Shown here piece after piece: positions 29,301-37,516 of a DNA stretch of 64,000 bases. The stretch is from NCBI RefSeq assembly GCF_000751775.1, contig NZ_CCRF01000022.1, positions 35,687-99,686 on the forward strand. The letters are read 5' to 3'. The position numbers and the translations under genes are program-made. Source of the stretch: Caldibacillus thermoamylovorans. Lineage in GTDB: Bacteria > Bacillota > Bacilli > Bacillales > Caldibacillaceae. Within the stretch, counting starts at the first letter, position 1. Each line of letters begins with the position of its first letter. The notes under the pieces are model-generated. The model did no database searches, had not been told where the DNA came from, and saw nothing but the letters and a program-made list of their open reading frames with translations.

Positions 29301-29816
29301 ATTTTCACTCCTTTAATAAAACCGATTAAATCACCCCTATTGTACACTAAATTCATAATTTTTAGAATCGAGAAAACCTACGTATCCTATTGGAATAATT
29401 TCTTTGTTCAATTTGGTTTATTGTACAGCCGATTTTAATTCATTAGCCATGCACAAAACGATAATCACTTATTCATAAGCAAGAATCTTATTAGAATTAT
29501 AAAATTCATCCCTTGACACGTTTTTTATCCTCCTTTCTCATTTATTGTTTTCTAACAACCCGGACGTATTGTTCGGGCGTTTTTCTTTAAATTTTTTTAT
29601 GCAAAAAATTGAATGGTAATAAAAAAGTAATTTTTCCATACCGGATTTCGTGAAAGAATGAACTTTTGAATTCCGGTTTTTTATATAAGTTGTTCTGCTT
29701 GCAGGGAGGTAGATATACAATGAAAATTGGACTTTTTATTTGAAGCATTTAGATTTAAAATTTGAAAATAATGATGTTACATTGGTAATAGCTGTAATGA
29801 TCAATGAGGTGAAGTT
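29301..29816. other. 515-base intergenic stretch with two terminator-like hairpins
   Basis: CCCGGAC and GTTCGGG (29559-29577) form a hairpin followed by CGTTTTTC, and ACCGGA with TCCGGT (29640-29677) form another followed by TTTTTT. No gene precedes them on the plus strand, so they may be the remains of a lost or moved gene. The rest is AT-rich and non-coding. Confidence 0.6.
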
Positions 29817-30629
29817 ATGAAAAATAGTGAAAAGCAAGGTATTGTGATGATGCCGGTCATTGATGCCCATATTCACTTTGACCAATATAAAAAAGAAGAA
29901 CAAAATCTCATACTGGATGAACTTGAAAAATATCAGGTAAAAGCATTACTATCGGTTTCTACTGACTTAAACTCTGCTCAAAAAAATCTGGCACTTGCCC
30001 GGATGGATTCAAGAGTTAAACCTGCTTTTGGTTTCTATCCCGAGCAACCTTTACCTGGTGAAGAGGAACTGCAAAAACTGCTAAACTTTATCGATACACA
30101 TCATCAAGATATGATCGCCGTTGGGGAAATCGGACTTCCCTATTATTTAAAGTTAGAAGCTGTAACGATGCAAAGAGATGCGTATATCGAGTTACTGGAA
30201 GAGCTGATTAAAGTAGCTGTTAAGTATAATAAACCTGTAGCACTGCATGCGATTTACGAAGATGCCCCGATTGTGATTGATTTACTGGAAAAATACTCCG
30301 TTCAAAAAGCGCATTTTCATTGGTTTAAAGGCGATAAAACGACATTGCAGCATACGGAAAATAATGGGTACTTTATTTCTTTCACTCCAGATGTCGTTTA
30401 TGAAGAAGAAATACAGATGATTGTTCAAAACTACCCGCTTTCACAACTCATGGTCGAAACGGATGGACCGTGGCCTTTTGAAGGTCCTTTTCAAGACCAA
30501 ATGACACACCCAAAAATGATGCATGAGGCCGTCCGTGTATTAGCGAAATTAAAGAAAATCGACCTTAAAGAAGTCTATCAACAATTACATTGGAATACGG
30601 AAAGTTTTTATTCGATCGCGAAATCATAA
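29817..30629 (+). CDS. TatD-family metal-dependent hydrolase
   Basis: 270 residues of the amidohydrolase-like barrel. Metal ligands are seen in VIDAHIHFD near residue 15, the glutamate in GEIGLPY near 104, histidines in ALHAIYE and KAHFHWF, and the final aspartate in VETDGPWPF. TatD proteins are 3'-5' exonucleases or deoxyribonucleases; this member is more divergent. GAGGTGAAG precedes the ATG. Confidence 0.85.
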   Translation: MKNSEKQGIVMMPVIDAHIHFDQYKKEEQNLILDELEKYQVKALLSVSTDLNSAQKNLALARMDSRVKPAFGFYPEQPLPGEEELQKLLNFIDTHHQDMIAVGEIGLPYYLKLEAVTMQRDAYIELLEELIKVAVKYNKPVALHAIYEDAPIVIDLLEKYSVQKAHFHWFKGDKTTLQHTENNGYFISFTPDVVYEEEIQMIVQNYPLSQLMVETDGPWPFEGPFQDQMTHPKMMHEAVRVLAKLKKIDLKEVYQQLHWNTESFYSIAKS

Positions 30630-30777
30630 AACTAGGTGAAAGCAATTTTTAAATGATCATTAAAGTTGTTTAAGAATAGATGAAATATAAATGAACGAAA
30701 AAAATCCATAAAATTAGCTATATAAGGGATTAATTTACAACAACGGAATAAAGAATCTTTAATTCGAAATAAAATGC

Positions 30778-30823
30778 TTGACTATTGATATAGATATCGT
30801 TAATATAGTTACATAAAGTAACT
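30778..30823 (+). promoter_or_regulatory. Promoter with an operator-like palindrome
   Basis: TTGACT (30778-30783) and TAATAT (30801-30806) are 17 bases apart. Directly downstream is AGTTACATAAAGTAACT (30807-30823), a perfect six-base inverted repeat around a five-base centre, placed where a repressor would block transcription. The gene it controlled appears to be missing or reduced to the fragment before the right IS. About 350 bases of non-coding sequence follow. Confidence 0.6.
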
Positions 30824-31173
30824 TGTGTCATCATTAGTCATTCATGAATTGCTATTTTAAAATTAAATAAGTTACATTTTGCGAGTATTTTTTACCCGTA
30901 TATCTCGAAATAGTAATATTTGAATTGATTGCAATTCGCTTTTAAAAATACTTTAAGGGGTGATGTCCAAACAAATCAAGGATATAATTTCACGGTTCGA
31001 TCGATTTTGGCATTCATTGCTTATTTAACACAGAAACTTTTTTAAAGGATGCAATACATCCAAATGGCTTGTTTAAAGTATTAAATGTAATAAATTTTAC
31101 GAGAGAAATGTATACTTGAATACAAGTTGGTTCTATCAATCTATAAATCAATTGATTAAGGAAGGTTTTACAA

Positions 31174-31203
31174 GTGGGAATTTTAGATAAATTATTTAAT
31201 GGC
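31174..31203 (+). pseudogene. First codons of a gene cut off by the right IS copy
   Basis: GTG after GGAAGG starts MGILDKLFNG, and the frame then enters the IS end and stops. The opening is typical of many small cytoplasmic Bacillus proteins, but too short to name. It marks where host DNA was interrupted by the right IS, so the rest of the gene should lie in another genome location or in the donor. Confidence 0.5.
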
Positions 31204-32765
31204 AGTAGCATTGCATTAAATTAATTTTTAAAAGGCAAGCCTTTTTATAAAAAATATTTCCTGATTTTGTAAAATCTTTGTCCATGGGCAATAAAAAAAC
31301 TCCTTATAATTAGGTTAGGTAGTCCTTGTCCTAAGCCTAATTAAAAGGAGAATTTACTCATGGACAAGGATAACATAAAATTCACGATTAAGGAACTACT
31401 TGATGTAATTAATGAAGAAAAGTTCTATGATTTAATCAAAATCTCCGATATCGATAAGTACATCAAGAAATTTACGGCCTACAAATTCTTTCAATTAATG
31501 ATTGTTGCCCAAATCAATCAAATGGAAAGTCTTACCCGTATTTCACAAAAATTAAAGAATACAGAGGAGATGCAGAAAAACTTTCTAATCAATGAAATTA
31601 GCACCTCGCAACTTTCACGAAAACAACGAATCCTAACTCCTGAGATGTTTGAAAGGATCTTTCATTATCTCGTAAGAGTAATACTTGCTCGTACGAAAAA
31701 ACAATCGATTATACGCAATATAGGCAAGCTGTACGTCATTGACTCATCTACGATGAGTATGTGTCTTTCTCAATATCCCTGGGCGTCATTTCGCAAAACG
31801 AAGGCTGGTGTTCGACTTCATTTACGAGTAGTGGTCACGAAAAATGAGATCATACCGGATAAAGCGATTCTACTGCCTGCCAAACATGCCGATCGTACAC
31901 AAATGGACGAATTGGTGGAAATCGAACCCGATGCCATCTATCTTTTTGACAGAGGGTATGTCGATTATAAGAAGTTTGACCACTACTGTTTGAAAAACCT
32001 TCGGTTTATCACCCGTTTAAAGAAAAACGCTGAAATCGAAGTGTTAAATCAACAAGCACCCGATCCAGAAAAGCTTATTTTTAAAGATGCCGAAGTTTAC
32101 CTTGGTAACCATGTCAATGGAACAAAGATGCAACACTCCCTTCGTTTAATCGAAACAAAAGACCAGGATGGAAAAACCGTAACGATCGTGACGAATTGTT
32201 TCGATCTAACAGCGAAAGAGATTGCCGATTTATATCGGTATCGCTGGAAAATTGAAATCTTCTTCAAATGGATGAAGCAGCATTTAAAGATTAAAACCTT
32301 TTACGGTAAAAGTGAAAATGCTGTATATAACCAGATTTGGATTGCACTCATCACCTATTGCCTGCAATTGCTGATGAAACTGAAATACCATTATGAAGGC
32401 AGCCTTCTTAATGTCCAGCGATGTTTGGTTGACTGCCTCTTCAAAGGCTTGAATGCATTCATTAAATCTTTATTCCGAAAACCAAAAAGAACGTCAAAAG
32501 GCCGAAGGCCTAACGACTGGGATAGACAATTCAATTTCATTGTCCAGCAATTTGAAGAAGGCGAGGTGTCTCATTTAGACGACTTGACGTACGATCCGTT
32601 GTTCCTATAGATCATTTAAATAGTCTGAAAATTCGTGGATAAGGACTACCTTTAGTTCCTTATCAACCATTTTAATTTTGGACGGGTAGTCATATTCAGA
32701 ATATTCGAGAAATAATTTGTCAGTCAAATTTTTGTTACTTGACAATTCGTTTAAACTTTTTATGC
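31203..32765 (+). mobile_element. IS4-family insertion sequence, right copy
   Basis: 1,563 bases with ends CAGTAGCATTGCAT and its inverted right end, in the same orientation as the left copy. It shows the same inner complementary blocks and pre-transposase stem. It differs from the left copy by small indels and substitutions concentrated at both ends of the transposase gene. Confidence 0.9.
31360..32610 (+). CDS. IS4-family transposase, right copy
   Basis: 416 residues, intact, with the same DDE residues and Y-x2-R-x3-E-x6-K motif as the left copy. Compared with it there are about 16 differences in the first 88 residues, including a two-residue deletion, about 4 in the next 280 and about 7 in the last 45. 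Such a mosaic is better explained by gene conversion between diverged copies than by steady drift. Confidence 0.94.
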   Translation: MDKDNIKFTIKELLDVINEEKFYDLIKISDIDKYIKKFTAYKFFQLMIVAQINQMESLTRISQKLKNTEEMQKNFLINEISTSQLSRKQRILTPEMFERIFHYLVRVILARTKKQSIIRNIGKLYVIDSSTMSMCLSQYPWASFRKTKAGVRLHLRVVVTKNEIIPDKAILLPAKHADRTQMDELVEIEPDAIYLFDRGYVDYKKFDHYCLKNLRFITRLKKNAEIEVLNQQAPDPEKLIFKDAEVYLGNHVNGTKMQHSLRLIETKDQDGKTVTIVTNCFDLTAKEIADLYRYRWKIEIFFKWMKQHLKIKTFYGKSENAVYNQIWIALITYCLQLLMKLKYHYEGSLLNVQRCLVDCLFKGLNAFIKSLFRKPKRTSKGRRPNDWDRQFNFIVQQFEEGEVSHLDDLTYDPLFL

Positions 32766-33024
32766 AATGCTACTGATCCATTATACAATCATACCATCTT
32801 CTTAATAAATGACTTCTTTCTTCTGCTGTTTTGCCGGACCATTTTTTAAAAGCAACATGTGCAGCATCAACGGCCAGCTTGGCATCTTCCCATCCACCGT
32901 TTGGTACGGTTGCAATCTGCCTGCCATTCGCCGGATTCAAGACCGGGAATGTCTCGCCCGAAATCGCCTTGACCCACTCGCCATTAATATACATACGATT
33001 TAACAAAACAGTGCGTGTCGACAT
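32766..33024 (-). pseudogene. gabD: gabD 5' fragment (succinate-semialdehyde dehydrogenase N-terminus)
   Basis: Starts MSTRTVLLNRMYINGEWV after AGGAGG and runs for 85 residues with the aldehyde dehydrogenase opening NPANGRQIATVP, until the IS end adds a stop one codon later. The continuation is at 18937-20145. Together they form a full-length GabD, so this is an insertional knockout that left reading frame and ribosome binding site intact. Confidence 0.93.
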
Positions 33025-33190
33025 AATCAAACCTCCTAAATGGGATAAGTAAATTATACTAAATATTAGAAAAATTTAACAGAAAAATGCTCAGAACAAT
33101 AAAAGAGGGCTTCGGTTTACTTGCCTTGCTCGCATGATTGATATATTATGATTTATAGTTGAAAAATCACTTGTAAATGGATGATGATAT

Positions 33191-34108
33191 ATGAAAAGAG
33201 CGCGAATTATTTATAATCCAACATCAGGGAGAGAAGTTTTCAAGCGGCATTTACCCGAAGTTTTGGAAAAATTAGAAGTAGCCGGCTATGAAACATCATG
33301 TCATGCAACGACCGGAGCCGGAGATGCAACTAGAGCTGCCAAAATAGCAGTTGACAGAAAATATGACATCGTGATTGCGGCAGGTGGGGACGGAACATTA
33401 AATGAAGTTGTCAATGGACTTGCCGAACAAGATTATCGTCCAAAAGTCGGCTTAATTCCGGTCGGGACAACAAATGATTTTGCAAGAGCTCTTCATATTC
33501 CACGGGATATTTTGGCAGCTACAGATATAATTATTAAAGGTGACACGATACCAATTGATATCGGTCGGATGAATAAAAAATATTTTATTAATATTGCCGG
33601 TGGGGGTCGATTAACCGAGTTGACCTATGAAGTTCCGAGCAAGCTGAAAACAGTTCTTGGACAATTAGCATATTATTTAAAGGGTATTGAAATGTTACCT
33701 TCAATCAAAGCATCGGAAATTAAATTAGAATATGACGGAAAATTATTTGAAGGGGAAGTCATGCTTTTTTTGATTGCATTAACAAACTCAGTGGGGGGAT
33801 TTGAAAAACTGGCACCGGATGCTTCTTTAAATGATGGCTTTTTTACTTTATTAGTATTGAAAAAGACAAATTTAGCTGAATTTATTCGTGTCGTAACTTT
33901 GGCTTTACGCGGCGAACATATTAATGATCCAAATGTCATTTATACAAAAGCAAGTTACATAAAAGTTACAGCACCGCAAGAAGTATTAATTAATCTGGAT
34001 GGAGAATTAGGTGGAACGGCACCATGTGAATTTCAAAACTTATATCGTCATCTTGAGATCTTTGCTCCGGTTGAAAAACTCCGTCCGGAAGATAAAATGG
34101 GTATTTAA
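33191..34108 (+). CDS. dgkB: Diacylglycerol kinase DgkB
   Basis: 305 residues of the DAGK catalytic family. The N-terminal RIIYNPTSG, the nucleotide-binding AAGGDGTLNEVVNGL near residue 66 and GLIPVGTTNDFARAL near 92 are all present. It returns diacylglycerol, a by-product of lipoteichoic acid synthesis, to the phospholipid pool as phosphatidic acid. In B. subtilis dgkB lies just before rlmCD; here rlmCD is 20 kb further on. Confidence 0.94.
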   Translation: MKRARIIYNPTSGREVFKRHLPEVLEKLEVAGYETSCHATTGAGDATRAAKIAVDRKYDIVIAAGGDGTLNEVVNGLAEQDYRPKVGLIPVGTTNDFARALHIPRDILAATDIIIKGDTIPIDIGRMNKKYFINIAGGGRLTELTYEVPSKLKTVLGQLAYYLKGIEMLPSIKASEIKLEYDGKLFEGEVMLFLIALTNSVGGFEKLAPDASLNDGFFTLLVLKKTNLAEFIRVVTLALRGEHINDPNVIYTKASYIKVTAPQEVLINLDGELGGTAPCEFQNLYRHLEIFAPVEKLRPEDKMGI

Positions 34109-34224
34109 TAATGAAGCGTAATATAAAAGTTTACATCTACAGGTTTCTTTTTCCAAGATAAAGTCTGGTTTCCACCGCCGGATTTGCTCTAATGAAGATA
34201 GGTGGTTGGAGGCGGGCTACTCGT

Positions 34225-34290
34225 AAAAGTCCGTTTGGTTCAACTAACTATTCAGTGGGGGATACCGATTCCCTCACTGAGTGAAGGAAT
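34225..34290 (+). repeat. Dispersed structured intergenic repeat, copy 2 (3' half)
   Basis: Contains GTCCGTTTGGTTCAACTAAC followed by a hairpin of CAGTGGGG-like and CCCTCACTG arms. It matches the 3' half of the elements at 16204-16345 and 46440-46556. Confidence 0.6.
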
Positions 34291-34340
34291 CTCTTCTCTT
34301 ATTCATCCACAAAGTCCCTTCCGTTTTTTTTTCACTATCA

Positions 34341-34512
34341 TTTGTTCACGAAGATTCCTCATTTATATCCCATATTTTCTCTTTACTTTACCCACTGTAT
34401 TTTGTTAGCAAAAAATTTCTTCCTATACAGCCCATATTTCTGCCTTTATTTTCCCCCTGTAATTTGTCAACAAAGATTTCCGCCCTTTATATCCCATGTT
34501 TTTTGCCAAATC
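34341..34512. repeat. Three degenerate 60-bp tandem repeats
   Basis: Copies start at 34341, 34401 and 34463 with TTTGTT(A/C)-like openings followed by AAGATTTC-like and CCCATATTT-like blocks. They are diverged and pyrimidine-rich on the plus strand. Frames running through them are not convincing genes. Confidence 0.6.
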
Positions 34513-34641
34513 TATTCCTTCCCTATTTTAAGAACTACATGACAGTACGCCTCAAGACCTAGTACAAAATATTTCTAAAGCTCATTATCTAAAAAGTTAT
34601 TTCTCGGTAAGATGGAATCAAGAAGAAAGGAGGCAATGCAC

Positions 34642-34995
34642 ATGAAAAAATTTCTGCTCTTTGTTGGAGGGCTGGCCGCTCTTCTCATACTATTAGCAAA
34701 CCTTGGCCCAATCGTACTATTAGCTCTTAGTGTTTGGCTTCTGTATATTATTTTTAAAAAATTCATCAGGAGCGATTCTACACTAGGAAAAATTGGCTGG
34801 GTGATACTTGGGTTAATTGTCTTTGGAATTGCATTTTCAAACATCTATGCAATCATCGGTGTTGCTGCAGCTTTTGCCCTTTACTATATATATAAAAGTT
34901 GGAAAAAAGATGATCACTACCCAGTTGTCGGTGTGATGAAGGATGATGACCCGTTTACAAATTTCGAACGTGAATGGGCAGAACTGAATAAGTAG
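34642..34995 (+). CDS. liaI: LiaI-like membrane protein
   Basis: 117 residues with three hydrophobic segments in the first 85 residues (LLFVGGLAALLILLANLG first) and a polar acidic tail. Size, topology and position just before a PspA/LiaH gene fit LiaI, the membrane anchor for LiaH in the cell-envelope stress response. AAAGGAGG precedes the ATG at 34642; an upstream start at 34612 is less likely. LiaI proteins are poorly conserved, so the name rests mainly on context. Confidence 0.7.
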   Translation: MKKFLLFVGGLAALLILLANLGPIVLLALSVWLLYIIFKKFIRSDSTLGKIGWVILGLIVFGIAFSNIYAIIGVAAAFALYYIYKSWKKDDHYPVVGVMKDDDPFTNFEREWAELNK

Positions 34996-35040
34996 GGAAT
35001 ATTGAAATAAAGGAAATGTACAAAAAAAGGAGCGATTGGA

Positions 35041-35676
35041 ATGGCAAATATTTTTACACGGATTAAAGATTCGATTGAGGCGGATTTACATGATGTACTA
35101 GACAAAAAGGAACAAAAAAATCCTTTGAAAGCATTGAATCAATATTTGCGGCAAGCAGAGCAAGAAAAGGAAAGGGTTCATAAGTTAATTGAGCGCCAGT
35201 ATAAACTAAAAGAAGAATTTACAAAAGAGTATCATATGGCACAGGATTTCGCGGATAAACGGTTGAAGCAGGCAAAAATTGCTGAAAAAGCCGGAGAAGA
35301 AGAAATGTATACCTTCGCAATGAAGGATTATGAAGAATATCAAGCACGTGCGGAACGGATGAAAGCATCACGTCAGGAAGCGATTGAACAATTAGAGAAA
35401 CTGGAACAAAAGTATGAAGAGATGAAACATCGATTAAAGGATATGCATTTGCGCAGGATGGAATTAATGGGAAGAGAAAACATTGCCCGTGCGAACCATC
35501 AAATAAATCGGGTAATGGAAAATGTTTCTGAAAAACCATTCTCTAAGTTTGATGAAATGGAGCGGTATATTGAAGTTCTAGAAAACCAAGTGAATCGTTC
35601 CTACTACCGCAGTACATTCGATAGTAAAATTGCAGAGTTGGAAAAGGAATTAAATGAAAAAGAAAACACAAATTAG
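35041..35676 (+). CDS. liaH: PspA/LiaH-family envelope stress protein
   Basis: 211 residues, almost entirely alpha-helical and highly charged, with long coiled-coil stretches from about 40 to 150 and the family N-terminus FTRIKDSIEADLHDVLDKKE. PspA/LiaH proteins form large rings or rods on stressed membranes. AAAGGAGCG lies before the ATG. It follows the LiaI-like gene by 45 bases and precedes a damaged liaF, an arrangement like liaIH(G)F. Confidence 0.88.
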   Translation: MANIFTRIKDSIEADLHDVLDKKEQKNPLKALNQYLRQAEQEKERVHKLIERQYKLKEEFTKEYHMAQDFADKRLKQAKIAEKAGEEEMYTFAMKDYEEYQARAERMKASRQEAIEQLEKLEQKYEEMKHRLKDMHLRRMELMGRENIARANHQINRVMENVSEKPFSKFDEMERYIEVLENQVNRSYYRSTFDSKIAELEKELNEKENTN

Positions 35677-35798
35677 TTAACAAGGACAAAAACGAGAAAT
35701 AAACATGATATACTGGTATAGGTGTCACATAGTTGACCCTATACCTTTTACTTAAAATGTTCCGCTGGTCAAATTACGATGAAAGGAGGATGACATGG

Positions 35799-36383
35799 AT
35801 GTTCAGACGTTTCCGGACCGATGCATTTAACTGGATATTGATCATTGGTGTGCTCCTCCTTATTGCTGAAATTATTTTTTCTTTTGGCAGTACAATTATT
35901 CCCACTCTGCTCTTCATTGTTCTTCTGTTTATCGGCTGGAAAAATTTCCATAAATTATGGGGAAAAATTTTATTTTGGTTTTTTTTCCTTTGCACAGTTA
36001 TTTCTGTCCTAAATATTTGGGCTGTACGTTTCTTTATTGTTGCCGTCCTTGTTCTATTTATGTTTGAATATGTAAAATCTAAAAAACAAACAGAAACGCT
36101 TACTCCTTCCTTACCGGGTAAGATAATAAATCAAGAAGATATGGTGAAAATAGAGCCATTATTTGACCATAAACTGTTCGGTAATCAAAAAACGGAAGAT
36201 ACGGCCTATCAATGGCGTGATATCAATATTTATGGTGCTTTTGGCAATCGGATTATTGATTTAAGTAATACCGTTCTGCCCCAGGACACGGCTGTGATCT
36301 CGATACGGCATATTATAAGGAATCGATCTAGTTTTACTTGGACCACAAGTACGCTAACTCCAATCATTAAAAACATTGTGTGA
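35799..36383 (+). pseudogene. liaF: LiaF-like gene, truncated and running into foreign sequence
   Basis: Starts MFRRFRTDAFNWILIIG after AAAGGAGG. Four hydrophobic segments lie in the first 110 residues, followed by the LiaF/VraT C-terminal domain: YQWRDINIYGAFGNRIIDLS and AVISIRHIIRN. After that point, where LiaF continues for roughly 60-70 residues, similarity stops and the frame continues with SSFTWTTSTLTPIIKNIV, an out-of-frame reading of a PTS EIIB fragment. No liaG, liaS or liaR follows. LiaF normally inhibits the LiaS sensor kinase; this product is probably non-functional. Confidence 0.82.
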
Positions 36384-36489
36384 TCCGAAAGGTGTTCCAA
36401 TAGATGTAATTGATTCATTGAATTATGGAATGATGCATTGAGATAAAGTATTATTTGCTGCCTTAACGTTAATAGAAAACAAAGCATAG
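36322..36489 (+). pseudogene. 3' fragment of a PTS lactose/cellobiose-type EIIB gene
   Basis: The frame from 36322 reads IDLVLLGPQVR, stop, LQSLKTLCDPKGVPIDVID, SLNYGMMH, stop, DKVLFAALTLIENKA. This is the C-terminal half of a CelA/LicB-like EIIB, where DVVLLGPQVRY, KGIPVDVI and DYGMM are characteristic. Two in-frame stops and the missing N-terminal half with the phosphocysteine show it is a relic. It begins within the broken liaF, marking a deletion or recombination junction. Confidence 0.85.
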
Positions 36490-37148
36490 TAAGGTTCGGT
36501 TGGTGGGTCATTGATTTCACCAACCTAATTTTTTGAAGTCACACCTTATGAAAAGTTTTCCGCAAAATTTGAATAACCCATATTTAGTATGACATGAAAT
36601 AGTTTTTTTGAGGATAAGACTCTCAAAAATAGGCTATTTGGGTATTTAGTAGGACATAAATTTTCGAGAAAAATGTTGAATTTTATCGAAATTTGTAATA
36701 AAGTTAGTTATTGTAAAAAGCAATATAAAAATATAGTAGATAAAGATTTTTGTGTGGCTAGAAGCGTTCCCAACAATAGATTTCCCTATCATGATGCAAA
36801 CACTCCAAGAGTCCGCAACAATTTTAAAATTCAAAGTAATGATCAGTATTGAGCATAGCCATGCTAGGGCAACGTATTAACTAAAATATTTTCGTTATTC
36901 TATTGAAGAATGAAATGAGTGATCAAACGAAAAAATGTAAAGAAAATCGATGCTGTAAAAGTGAATTTTAGTACATTTTCAAAAGTGAGGGAAAAAAATT
37001 AAGAAAACGAATTCCTTTGACAGCGGAGTGTATGTTTTTCATACGTGAAAAGGGAGTAGCGCCATTTCACCGGAACCTGGAACATTTGTTGTAACTTTTG
37101 TGAAGAATGTCGCTTTTTACAGGATGAGTACGATAAAAAATCAAATAT
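36490..37148. other. 660-base non-coding stretch before the c-di-GMP riboswitch
   Basis: No gene is recognised. Two similar 20-base blocks around ATTTAGTATGACATGAAAT (36580) and ATTTAGTAGGACATAAATT (36645) form an imperfect direct repeat. The riboswitch promoter should lie in 37050-37148, but no clear -35/-10 pair stands out. Confidence 0.4.
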
Positions 37149-37149
37149 T

Positions 37150-37246
37150 TTAGGGCAAACTATTCGAAAGGATAGGACGCAAAGCCTAGGGTCTAAGGTT
37201 GGAAATTCAAAGATTTTCTACTATGATCGCCTGGTTGCCAACGGAT
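37150..37246 (+). promoter_or_regulatory. Cyclic di-GMP-I (GEMM) riboswitch
   Basis: The first stem CTATTC/GGATAG is closed by a GAAA tetraloop, followed by the highly conserved GGACGCAAAGCC. The second arm has the tetraloop receptor pattern GGGTCTAAGG, and the 3' strand reads ACTATGATCGCCTGGTTGCC, typical of the class. It is followed after about 20 bases by an intrinsic terminator and then by an EAL-domain gene, so the second messenger would control the enzyme that degrades it. Confidence 0.92.
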
Positions 37247-37266
37247 GAATCAGTTTTATCTTTACA

Positions 37267-37308
37267 ATGGCTATTCTAGGGTGACCGGGAGTAGTCATTT
37301 TTTTATAC
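37267..37308 (+). terminator. Intrinsic terminator linked to the c-di-GMP riboswitch
   Basis: ATGGCTATTC and GAGTAGTCAT form a ten-pair stem with two G-T pairs, followed by TTTTTTTAT. It is the likely expression platform. Whether ligand binding turns it on or off would depend on pairing of the riboswitch 3' strand with this stem, which cannot be settled by reading. Confidence 0.82.
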
Positions 37309-37516
37309 CTATAAGAAAGGATAAATTTTCCAAAAGGATATGAATTCGTTTGTTGCGGGAAATTTTAAGTATTAAGTGTAAGTGTAACAAGGAAAGTTAC
37401 GCGAAAATACATCAAGCCGAAAAAATTAATTTTTCGGTGAACTATGCGTCACGAGTCACCTTAAGGCTCGGGCGCCCAAGTTTGTTTAAAATATGTGGTA
37501 AAGTCGGGGTGCGTAA
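37309..37516 (+). promoter_or_regulatory. Second half of the EAL-gene leader with two further hairpins
   Basis: CCGAAAAAATTAATTTTTCGG forms a near-perfect hairpin at 37419-37439. It is followed by a GC-rich one built from GCGTCACGAG and CTCGGGCGC at 37446-37475. Neither is followed by a T-run. They may affect mRNA stability or translation of the EAL gene. The segment is otherwise non-coding. Confidence 0.5.

Larger units (their letters stand above)
20146..32765. mobile_element. 12.6-kb composite transposon bounded by two direct IS4-family copies, inserted in gabD
   Basis: The outer ends are CAGTAG at 20146 and CTACTG at 32765. The flanking 9 bases ATCCATTAT occur at 20137-20145 and again at 32766-32774, a perfect target duplication. 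The inner IS ends (21725 and 31203) have no matching flanks, so the whole segment behaves as one inserted unit. The cargo holds about 11 genes or gene remnants with ordinary Bacillus-like composition. An alternative is a single IS insertion followed by recombination with a circular DNA carrying a second copy. Confidence 0.88.

Noticed and set aside
30960..31030. Short plus-strand frame starting MSKQIKDIISRFDRFW
   Set aside because: AAGGGG is only two bases from the ATG and the frame stops after 21 residues; too short to support as a gene, although it might be a fragment.
34202..34562. Three overlapping plus-strand frames between dgkB and liaI
   Set aside because: They lie in pyrimidine-rich degenerate repeats, lack ribosome binding sites and show no protein-like composition.
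36646..36834. Minus-strand frame of 62 residues in the gap before the c-di-GMP riboswitch
   Set aside because: No ribosome binding site, AT-rich composition and no recognisable motif.
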